Assembly (NCBI GenBank): GCA_900554255.1
Contig: USGN01000094.1
Location: forward strand, 1 to 5,419
Direction: 5' to 3'
Length of the DNA: 5,419 nucleotides
Origin: an uncultured Collinsella sp.
Lineage (GTDB): Bacteria > Actinomycetota > Coriobacteriia > Coriobacteriales > Coriobacteriaceae
Translations under genes and position numbers: made by a program
Shown: positions 1-5,419 of the stretch, one piece after another
How positions within the stretch are numbered: the first letter of the stretch is position 1
Layout of the letters: every line of letters begins with the position of its first letter
The notes under the pieces: generated by a model
What the model was told of the DNA's origin: nothing
Databases searched by the model: none
The model's input: only the letters and a program-made list of their open reading frames with translations

Positions 1-841
1 GACCAACTGCACGGGCTATTGGACGGGTCTGGGCAAGTCGTGGGGCAAGTACTGCTGGTTGCATTCCGGCCACGGCACCATGACGCTGCAGTCGGGTATC
101 GCCAACTCGTGCGACCCCGTCTTCTACGATATGGGCAAGGCGTTCTTTTATGACGAGCAACATCCCGAGGGCTTGCAGGAGGTCTTTCGTCGCTGGGGCC
201 TGGGCAAGACCTGCGGCATCGACCTGCCGAGTGAGGGCATGGGCCGTATTCCCGACGCCGAGTGGAAAGAGTCTTACTTTACCGACGCATCTGCCGAGGA
301 CCGCAAGTGGAATGCCGGCGATATGACCAACATCGCCATCGGGCAGGGCGACATCCTGGTGACGCCCCTGCAGATGGCGTGCGCCTATATGGGTCTTGCC
401 AACGGCGGCAAACAGTACGTGCCTCACGTGTTTTTGTCTGCCGTGTCGCGCGATGGCGACGGCGATGCCTATAAGTACAACGGCAAGGGCAAGAAGAAGC
501 GCCTGGAGGCCAAGATCAACAGCGATTCGGATTTGGCTCTTGTTCGCAACGGTATGCACGACGTGATTTACACGGCATCGACGTCCCTGGCGGCGCACTT
601 TGGCACCCTGACGCCGCAGGTATACGGCAAGTCGGGCACGGGCGAGAAAAGTGGCGAGGACGAATACGCGTGGTTCTGCGCCTATGCGCCGGCCGATGAC
701 CCCAAGTATGTCATCGCTACTGTCCTGGAGCAGGGCGGCGGCGGCTCAGATACCGCGATGCATGTCGTGCGCGACGTGCTCGGCGTGATTTATGACGAGC
801 CCGATACCTCTTCGGCCTCGGGCGATTCTTCGGTTCGATAG
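1..841 (+). CDS. mrdA: Penicillin-binding protein 2 (class B transpeptidase), C-terminal part, 5' end missing
   Basis: PBP2 cross-links peptidoglycan by D,D-transpeptidation on the outer face of the membrane, working with RodA during cell elongation. The frame is open from base 2 to the TAG at 839-841, so the TTG at 59 is an internal Leu codon and not a start; the true start and the SxxK active serine lie left of the window. Visible family marks are the Cys-Trp then GHG segment (53-76), the SxN-equivalent Ser-Cys-Asp at 107-115 followed by FY, the stretch AIGQGDILVTPLQMACAY with ANGG after it (about 335-415), and the KTG-box variant Lys-Ser-Gly-Thr at 629-640. A Lys-rich loop (GKGKKKR, about 482-502) sits before the last part. 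The tail after the final helix is short, acidic and Ser-rich. It lies 9 bp before rodA, which supports PBP2 rather than the division protein PBP3/FtsI. Gene symbol is by analogy (also called pbpA). Confidence 0.93.
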   Translation, partial: TNCTGYWTGLGKSWGKYCWLHSGHGTMTLQSGIANSCDPVFYDMGKAFFYDEQHPEGLQEVFRRWGLGKTCGIDLPSEGMGRIPDAEWKESYFTDASAEDRKWNAGDMTNIAIGQGDILVTPLQMACAYMGLANGGKQYVPHVFLSAVSRDGDGDAYKYNGKGKKKRLEAKINSDSDLALVRNGMHDVIYTASTSLAAHFGTLTPQVYGKSGTGEKSGEDEYAWFCAYAPADDPKYVIATVLEQGGGGSDTAMHVVRDVLGVIYDEPDTSSASGDSSVR

Positions 842-846
842 GAGGT
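840..846 (+). promoter_or_regulatory. Ribosome binding site of rodA, overlapping the PBP2 stop codon
   Basis: AGGAGGT begins inside the TAG stop of the upstream gene and ends 4 bases before the TTG at 851. This near-perfect Shine-Dalgarno sequence fixes the uncommon TTG start. The overlap with the stop codon suggests that ribosomes finishing PBP2 re-initiate on rodA, which would keep the two partners in step. Confidence 0.85.
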
Positions 847-850
847 TGCG

Positions 851-2077
851 TTGGATTTTTCTCCGGCGGATCTGTTCCGTTCAACCAAGACCGGCTCTCG
901 CAGCAGCCTGGACCGCGTCAACAAGCAACTTTCGGCCTCGCGCGGCACGTTTCGCCAAAAGGTCCATATCGGTGTGCTCGTGGCTACAGTGGCGCTCGTC
1001 GCCTACGGTGCCATCATCATCTGGTCGGCTTCGCAGTTTAAGGCCGATGCCTCGTTCTCACGCCATCTGCTGGGAATCGGCATCGGGGCGGTGCTGGCGG
1101 TGTTGGTCTGGCGTACCGACTTGCGCGGTATTTCTAATTTCTCGACGGCGTTGCTCGTCATCGACCTGATCGTGATCCTCTCGCCCAAGATTCCGGGTCT
1201 GTCCTATACGGGCGGTCTGGGCATGACGGGCTGGATCAAGATTCCCGGTATCGGCTTGACATTCCAGCCGGTTGAGCTTGCCAAGCTCATCACCATCTTC
1301 TTTATTGCTACGCTTGGATCGCAGTATAACGGTCGCATCGATACCGTTCGCGACTACGTCAAGCTCTGCGGCATGCTATCCATTCCGTTTTTGGCCGTCG
1401 TTGCCATGGGCGACCTGGGCTCGGGCCTGGTCGTGCTTGTTTCGGGCGCCATCGTCATTTGTATGAGCGGTGCACGCCGCGAATGGGTGCTGTCGACCTT
1501 GGCCCTGCTGGTTGGTTTGATTGCGCTCATCTTGGCGCTCGACTCGGTCTTTGATTCGCTCCTTGGCCACGACGTGCTGATCAAGCAGTATCAGATGAAC
1601 CGTCTGACAGTCTTCATCGACCCCGACAAAGCCGATTCGGATGATGCCTACAACCTGCAGCAGTCGCTCATTGCCGTCGGCTCGGGTGGCTTCTTTGGTA
1701 AGGGCCTGGGCCACGCGACTCAGTCGGCCGGTGGCTTTCTACCCGAGTTCCACACCGACTTCGTCTTCGCCTTCCTGTCCGAGACGTTCGGCTTCTGCGG
1801 CTCCTTTTTGCTCCTGTGCCTCTACGTGCTGCTGATCTTCTCGACGATTCGCGTCGCCTTTAAGTGCGAGTCACTGTTCTTGCGCCTGTCGTGCGTGGGT
1901 ATCGTCGGCATGTGGGCGTTCCAGACCTTCGAAAACATCGGCATGTGCATCGGCATGATGCCGATTACCGGTATTCCGCTGCCGTTTATTAGTTTTGGTT
2001 CGTCGTCGATGATGATTCAGTTGCTGACGGTGGGTATCGTACAATCCATATGGCGGCATCGTTCGGGCGCCGCGTAA
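851..2077 (+). CDS. rodA: RodA, SEDS-family peptidoglycan glycosyltransferase
   Basis: RodA is the integral membrane polymerase that joins lipid II into glycan strands for lateral wall growth, in complex with PBP2. The 408-residue protein has a basic, soluble N-terminus of about 38 residues and then roughly ten hydrophobic segments, as expected for SEDS proteins. Family signatures in order: FQPVELAKL (138-146), MGDLGSGLVVL (186-196), QSLIAVGSGGFFGKGLG (271-287), then LPEFHTDFVFAFLSETFG (297-314), and near the end GMMPITGIPLPFISFGSSS (368-386). Asp303 in the HTDF motif matches the essential catalytic Asp of RodA/FtsW. The GSGG..GKG form and the PBP2 neighbour favour RodA over FtsW. It starts with TTG, chosen because AGGAGGT lies just upstream and it leaves a 9 bp gap; no residue looks missing. 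The N-terminal extension is longer than in many RodA proteins. Confidence 0.95.
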   Translation: MDFSPADLFRSTKTGSRSSLDRVNKQLSASRGTFRQKVHIGVLVATVALVAYGAIIIWSASQFKADASFSRHLLGIGIGAVLAVLVWRTDLRGISNFSTALLVIDLIVILSPKIPGLSYTGGLGMTGWIKIPGIGLTFQPVELAKLITIFFIATLGSQYNGRIDTVRDYVKLCGMLSIPFLAVVAMGDLGSGLVVLVSGAIVICMSGARREWVLSTLALLVGLIALILALDSVFDSLLGHDVLIKQYQMNRLTVFIDPDKADSDDAYNLQQSLIAVGSGGFFGKGLGHATQSAGGFLPEFHTDFVFAFLSETFGFCGSFLLLCLYVLLIFSTIRVAFKCESLFLRLSCVGIVGMWAFQTFENIGMCIGMMPITGIPLPFISFGSSSMMIQLLTVGIVQSIWRHRSGAA

Positions 2078-2082
2078 CCGCT

Positions 2083-2089
2083 GGAGGGG
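2083..2089 (+). promoter_or_regulatory. Ribosome binding site of the DUF697-like gene
   Basis: GGAGGGG lies in the 18 bp gap between the rodA stop (TAA, 2075-2077) and the ATG at 2096, with a 6-base spacer. It supports this ATG as the real start and continuous translation within one transcript. Confidence 0.75.
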
Positions 2090-2095
2090 TTTGCT

Positions 2096-3025
2096 ATGAT
2101 AATTCCCGTAGATAAGCTGACCCGCGCTTTTAAGATGGGCGCGTCCGTTAAGAAGGATTCCGATACGCCGGTGCGCGTCTCGGTCTATCTGGATTCGTCC
2201 GCCTCGCGCTTTCTGGCCGAGACGGTGCGTGACGCCTTTGTGCCGCAGACGACCTCGGGCATTGTGCGCGTCGAGCGTCTGGGGGAGGAGCGAATTGCTC
2301 CAAAGACCGATACCGATGTGGTGCTGGTGCTCTCGTGTGGTTCCGACCGCTTGGAGAGTGCCGTGCAGGAGCTCGTGATCGCCGGCGCGCCCGTGTGCGT
2401 GCTTGCCGAGTCTGCTGTGGAGGTGCCGTTTATCGAGGAGTCCACGCCCATGCTTGGCGTGGTAGCGGCAACCGATAAGACGTATCTGCTCGAGACGCTT
2501 GCCCGCTGGATTCTCGATCGCACCGACAAGGAAACGGCTTTTGCGGCGAACTTTGCCTTCATGCGCATCGCGGCGGCCAATCGTATCATCACCTCGTGCG
2601 CGCTCACCAATATGGCGACCGGTGCGCTGGTGTTTTTGCCGGGCGCCGATTATCCCGTTATGGCGCTGGCGCAGGTGGGCATGCTCTTTGAGCTCGCTGC
2701 CGTCTTTGGACGCGGCATTAAGCCTGAGCGCGGCTACGAGGTCGCGGGCGTGCTTGCCGGCGGTCTTGTGATCCGCGCGGTCACCCGCGCGCTCGTCAAG
2801 CAGACGCCGCATATTGGGTTTGCCGTCAAGGCGCTCACTGCTGCCGCGGGCACCTATGGCATGGGCCGTGCGCTCGTTTCGCTCTACGAGCGCGATGTCG
2901 ACTACAGCCGTGCCAACGAGGTGGTTACTGCCACGTTCTCCCGCGTTCGCGATCTGGTGACCACGGTCGCGGGCGCTACCCGTCCTACGGCGTCCTATCG
3001 GGACGCATCAGATCTCGCTGCTTAG
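2096..3025 (+). CDS. DUF697-like membrane protein with a possible degenerate G domain
   Basis: Function unknown. The 309-residue protein has two halves. The C-terminal half (about 150-290) resembles DUF697 (YcjF-type): helices and membrane-like segments around 165-181 and 213-230, a QVGMLFELAAVFGR helix (193-206), a Lys-x-x-Pro-x-x-Gly stretch (235-241) and a TYGMGRALVSLYERD segment (253-267). DUF697 often follows Era/Ras-type GTPase domains. The N-terminal half (25-141) alternates short hydrophobic strands with helices: VRVSVYLD (26-33), DVVLVLSC (74-81), APVCVLAES (98-106) and GVVAATDKTYLLETLARWIL (121-140). The last three fall where G-domain strands and the G5 loop would be. However, no GxxxxGKS P-loop and no NKxD are present, so nucleotide binding is unlikely if the comparison holds. 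The ATG start is backed by GGAGGGG upstream. The position between rodA and a radical SAM gene, with 18 and 10 bp gaps, implies co-transcription with both. DUF697 assignment is by pattern recognition only. Confidence 0.72.
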   Translation: MIIPVDKLTRAFKMGASVKKDSDTPVRVSVYLDSSASRFLAETVRDAFVPQTTSGIVRVERLGEERIAPKTDTDVVLVLSCGSDRLESAVQELVIAGAPVCVLAESAVEVPFIEESTPMLGVVAATDKTYLLETLARWILDRTDKETAFAANFAFMRIAAANRIITSCALTNMATGALVFLPGADYPVMALAQVGMLFELAAVFGRGIKPERGYEVAGVLAGGLVIRAVTRALVKQTPHIGFAVKALTAAAGTYGMGRALVSLYERDVDYSRANEVVTATFSRVRDLVTTVAGATRPTASYRDASDLAA

Positions 3026-3028
3026 GGG
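3024..3028 (+). promoter_or_regulatory. Ribosome binding site deciding the TTG start of the radical SAM gene
   Basis: AGGGG overlaps the TAG stop of the preceding gene (3023-3025) and lies 7 bases before the TTG at 3036. The next possible in-frame start, a TTG at 3078, has no comparable site and would trim the protein close to the conserved VEKPSRY segment. The TTG at 3036 is therefore preferred. Confidence 0.65.
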
Positions 3029-3035
3029 TTTTCCG

Positions 3036-4913
3036 TTGCGCGTTCCGTACCAAGATTGTTTTCATTTAATTGAGCCGTTGCTCGCCAAGGTCGAGAAGCC
3101 GAGTCGCTATATCGATCACGAGTGGGGCACGCTTTCCAAAGCCGATGCCGACTACCGTTGCTGCCTGATCTACCCGGATGTGTACGAGGTTGGTCTGCCC
3201 AACCAGGGCATCGCCATCCTCTACAACATCCTTAACCAGGCCGAGGGCATCTCCTGTGAGCGTGGCTATGTGCCGTGGCCCGATATGGGTGACGCTATGC
3301 GCGAGGCAGGCATCCCGCTGCTCTCGCTCGAGGGTGCTGCCCCCGTCGCCTCGTTTGATATCGTCGGTCTGCATGTGCCGCACGAGATGGCGGTGACGAA
3401 CTTCCTCGAGGCACTCGACCTCGCTGGCATTCCGCTGTTGGCGACCGACCGAGGTGAGGACGACCCCATCATCATCGCCGGCGGCCCCTCGGTGTACAAC
3501 CCCGAGCCGTACGCGGCCTTCTTCGATGCCATCCTCATCGGTGAGGGCGAGGAATCGCTGCTCGAGACCTGCCAGCTGCATCGCCGCCTGCGTGACGAAG
3601 GAGTCCCGCGCGCGCAGATTGTTGAGCAGCTTGCATCCATTGGTGGCAACTACGTGCCGTCGCTCTATGAGGTTCGTCACGACGAGCCCTGCTCGCCGCA
3701 TGGCTACACCGTGCCGCGTGAAGGCAAGGATGCGCCGACCGTGGTCTACAAACGCGTCGTCGAGGATTTCGGCGCCACGAATCCGCTGTCGCAGTCGTGC
3801 GTACCCTATGCGCAGCTCGTCCACGATCGCCTGTCTATCGAGATCCTGCGTGGCTGCGCCCGCGGCTGTCGTTTTTGCCAGGCTGGCATGACGTATCGCC
3901 CGGTGCGCGAGCGCTCGGCCGACCAGATTGTCTCGTCGGTGATTCAGGGTCTGGAAAAGACTGGCTATGACGAGGTGTCGCTGACCTCGCTCTCCACGAC
4001 CGACCACTCCTGCATTCGCGACGTGCTCGGCAGGCTCAACCGTCGCCTGGAGGATACGGGTATTCGCGTGTCTATTCCGTCGCAGCGCCTGGATTCGTTT
4101 GGCGTGGATATGGCCGAATCGGTCGCCGGCGAAAAGAAGGGCGGCCTGACGTTCGCGCCCGAGGCCGGCAGCCAGCGCATGCGCGACATCATTAACAAGA
4201 ACGTGACCGAGGAGGACCTGGACCGTGCGGCCAAGGCGGCCTTCGAGGCCGGCTGGAACCGCATGAAGCTTTACTTCATGATGGGCCTTCCCGGCGAGCG
4301 CGACGAGGACATCGTGGCCATCGCCAATCTGGCCGATCACGTGCTGGAGCTCGGTCGTTCCGTGGTGCCCAAGGCTCGTCGCGGCTCGATCTCGGTGTCC
4401 ATCTCGGTTTCGGTCTTTATCCCCAAGGCTGCCACGCCGTTCCAGTGGTGCCCGCAGCTCGACTACGACGACGTCAAGCGTCGCCAGAAGCTGCTTATCA
4501 CGAGCGTTCGCAACCGTGCCGTCCGTGTGCATTACCACGATGCCGAGACCTCGCTCATCGAGGCCGCGCTGTCCCGCGCCGGTCGTGACATGACGCCCGT
4601 CATCATCGATGCTTGGCGCTCGGGCTCTCGCTTTGACGCCTGGGTAGAGCATTTCTCGCTCGATAACTGGAAGGAGGCTGCTGCCAAAAACGGCATCGAC
4701 CTCAATGAGCTCGTGCACCTGCCCTACGAGTTGGACTGGCGCCTGCCGTGGGAGCATGTGAGCCCCGGCTGCACGCGCGGCTTCCTCGAGCGCGAGTACC
4801 GTCGCTCGCTCGAGGGCGTCACGACTCCCGACTGCACCCGCACGTCGTGCACCGGCTGCGGGATCTGCCCCACGCTCCACGCCAAGAATGTATTGATGGG
4901 TGATCGCGCATGA
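3036..4913 (+). CDS. TIGR03960-family radical SAM protein (B12-binding-like N-terminal domain)
   Basis: This is an uncharacterised but widespread radical SAM enzyme; its substrate is not known. Residues 17-70 carry the family opening (VEKPSRY, then YPDVYEVGLPNQGIAILYNILN). Residues 100-175 form a Rossmann-like, B12-binding-type domain with IIIAGGPSVYNPEP and IGEGEE, but I see no DxHxxG cobalamin ligand motif. The radical SAM core starts at about 265. RGCARGCRFC (272-281) gives the CX3CX2C ligands Cys274, Cys278 and Cys281 for the 4Fe-4S cluster that cleaves SAM. It continues with LTFAPEAGSQRMRDIINK (371-388), LYFMMGLPGERDEDI (412-426) and FIPKAATPFQW (461-471). The C-terminus has four more cysteines, Cys600, 605, 608 and 611 (CX4CX2CX2C). 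The 625-residue length suits an unfused family member. The start is TTG with AGGGG upstream. The stop overlaps the next gene by 4 bp. Family call is firm, B12 binding is doubtful. Confidence 0.9.
   Translation: MRVPYQDCFHLIEPLLAKVEKPSRYIDHEWGTLSKADADYRCCLIYPDVYEVGLPNQGIAILYNILNQAEGISCERGYVPWPDMGDAMREAGIPLLSLEGAAPVASFDIVGLHVPHEMAVTNFLEALDLAGIPLLATDRGEDDPIIIAGGPSVYNPEPYAAFFDAILIGEGEESLLETCQLHRRLRDEGVPRAQIVEQLASIGGNYVPSLYEVRHDEPCSPHGYTVPREGKDAPTVVYKRVVEDFGATNPLSQSCVPYAQLVHDRLSIEILRGCARGCRFCQAGMTYRPVRERSADQIVSSVIQGLEKTGYDEVSLTSLSTTDHSCIRDVLGRLNRRLEDTGIRVSIPSQRLDSFGVDMAESVAGEKKGGLTFAPEAGSQRMRDIINKNVTEEDLDRAAKAAFEAGWNRMKLYFMMGLPGERDEDIVAIANLADHVLELGRSVVPKARRGSISVSISVSVFIPKAATPFQWCPQLDYDDVKRRQKLLITSVRNRAVRVHYHDAETSLIEAALSRAGRDMTPVIIDAWRSGSRFDAWVEHFSLDNWKEAAAKNGIDLNELVHLPYELDWRLPWEHVSPGCTRGFLEREYRRSLEGVTTPDCTRTSCTGCGICPTLHAKNVLMGDRA
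4899..4904 (+). promoter_or_regulatory. Probable ribosome binding site inside the end of the radical SAM gene
   Basis: GGTGAT matches the 3' part of the full Shine-Dalgarno consensus (TAAGGAGGTGAT) and ends 5 bases before the ATG at 4910. Together with the ATGA stop/start overlap at 4910-4913 it points to translational coupling of the radical SAM protein and its partner. Confidence 0.5.
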
Positions 4914-5419
4914 GTGAGCGCCTGACCGACAACCCCACGCTCTTTAGGCTTCGTGTTCGCTATGGCAAGCGCGATCGCCTTAAGTACCTGGGCCATCTCG
5001 AAGTGATCCATACCATTGAGCGCATCGTGCGCCGTGCGGGACTTCCCTATGCCGTCACGCAGGGCTTCTCCCCGCACATGCGCGTGGGCTTCTCTTCGGC
5101 GCTACCGGTGGGTACGTCGTCAACCTGCGAGTGGTACGACCTGTTTATGACAGAGTTCGTGGCGCTCGACGAGGCGTTTGGGCGCCTGGCTGCGGCGTCT
5201 CCGGCCGATCTGGCGCCCATCGAGGCGGCGTACATCGACGTGCGCACGCCGGCGTTGACGGCGCAGCTCACGCGCCTGTCGTATCGCATCGACCTGCACT
5301 TGGATCCCGAGGCGCCCGTAAGCGCCGACGAGGTGCGTCGTGCGATCGACACGCTGCGCGCGGGTCATGGCATTGACTATGCGCGCGGCAAAAAGAGCAA
5401 GCGTCTTGATCTGGACCAT
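4910..5419 (+). CDS. TIGR03936 / DUF2344 radical SAM-linked protein, N-terminal 170 residues, cut by the window end
   Basis: This is the partner of the preceding radical SAM gene; the family is defined by being encoded next to, or fused with, that enzyme, and its biochemical role is unknown. The frame is open from ATG 4910 to the last base. Family-like stretches are LKYLGHLEVIHTIERIVRRAG (about 24-44), then LPYAVTQGFSPHMRVGFSSALPVG (45-68) and the STCEWYDL segment (71-78), resembling the usual pattern of SHL, RR-GLP, GF-PH and LP-G followed by an E-Y/W-D segment. The His29 position of the SHL motif is kept, with Gly in place of Ser before it. From about 95 onward comes an alpha/beta region (LAPIEAAYIDVRTPAL). 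A run of basic residues, GKKSKR (160-165), lies near the cut. The ATG shares four bases (ATGA) with the TGA stop of the upstream gene, and GGTGAT lies just before it. The C-terminal part is outside the window. Confidence 0.9.
   Translation, partial: MSERLTDNPTLFRLRVRYGKRDRLKYLGHLEVIHTIERIVRRAGLPYAVTQGFSPHMRVGFSSALPVGTSSTCEWYDLFMTEFVALDEAFGRLAAASPADLAPIEAAYIDVRTPALTAQLTRLSYRIDLHLDPEAPVSADEVRRAIDTLRAGHGIDYARGKKSKRLDLDH

Noticed and set aside
59..61. TTG as a possible start of the first gene
   Set aside because: The frame is open to the left edge and encodes conserved PBP2 sequence (CTGYWTGLG, then Cys-Trp) before this codon, so it is an internal Leu.
2074..2096. Promoter or terminator between rodA and the DUF697-like gene
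   Set aside because: The 18 bp gap holds only a ribosome binding site. No -10/-35 pair or T-tailed hairpin was seen there or in the 10 bp gap at 3026-3035.
1871..2812. 313-codon open frame on the - strand across the rodA / DUF697-like junction
   Set aside because: It is antisense to two convincing genes and has a low-complexity Arg/His/Gly-rich translation without motifs. Shadow frame.
3066..4880. 604-codon open frame on the - strand
   Set aside because: It lies wholly antisense to the radical SAM gene, whose family motifs are unmistakable. The translation is rich in Arg, Ala, His and Gly with no recognisable domain, as expected for a shadow frame in GC-rich coding DNA, and no ribosome binding site context supports it.
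5120..5419. Open frames of 81 to 101 codons on both strands over the right end
   Set aside because: All overlap the DUF2344 gene starting at 4910, which has family motifs and a coupled start. The alternatives have skewed Arg/Ala/Gly content and no motifs.
1..5419. Mobile element, CRISPR array, phage or defence island
   Set aside because: No inverted repeats, transposase, regular spacers or abrupt base composition change were seen. Codon style is uniform and the content is conserved core genes.

Overview
The window is a tightly packed, five-gene, single-strand segment of a GC-rich bacterial chromosome. All genes are on the + strand, with gaps of 9, 18, 10 and -4 bp. Three parts are well recognised: the C-terminal part of a class B penicillin-binding protein of the PBP2 (MrdA) type, a complete RodA-type SEDS glycosyltransferase, and the TIGR03960 radical SAM protein followed by the start of its partner TIGR03936 (DUF2344). 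Between rodA and the radical SAM gene lies a DUF697-like membrane protein. GC richness (about 60% by eye), TTG starts, strong AGGAGG-type ribosome binding sites and this gene order suggest a Gram-positive actinobacterium of the class Coriobacteriia, Collinsella or a relative. That assignment is inference from style and context, not a database match.

Layout: 1-841 PBP2, cut by the left edge; 851-2077 rodA; 2096-3025 DUF697-like protein; 3036-4913 TIGR03960 radical SAM protein; 4910-5419 TIGR03936/DUF2344 protein, cut by the right edge. No terminator, promoter-sized gap, RNA gene, CRISPR array, mobile element or non-coding stretch over 300 bases was seen. The genes look like the middle of one transcription unit.

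How the genes fit together: PBP2 (transpeptidase) and RodA (glycan polymerase) form the core synthase of the elongasome that builds the lateral wall of rod-shaped cells. The TIGR03960/TIGR03936 pair is a widespread, functionally uncharacterised radical SAM system encoded adjacent or as a fusion. The DUF697-like gene sits exactly at the join between the wall module and the radical SAM module. Its N-terminal half looks to me like a G domain that has lost its nucleotide-binding loop. It is the least explained gene here and the best candidate for something undescribed. The rest of the window is conserved housekeeping sequence rather than an accessory island.
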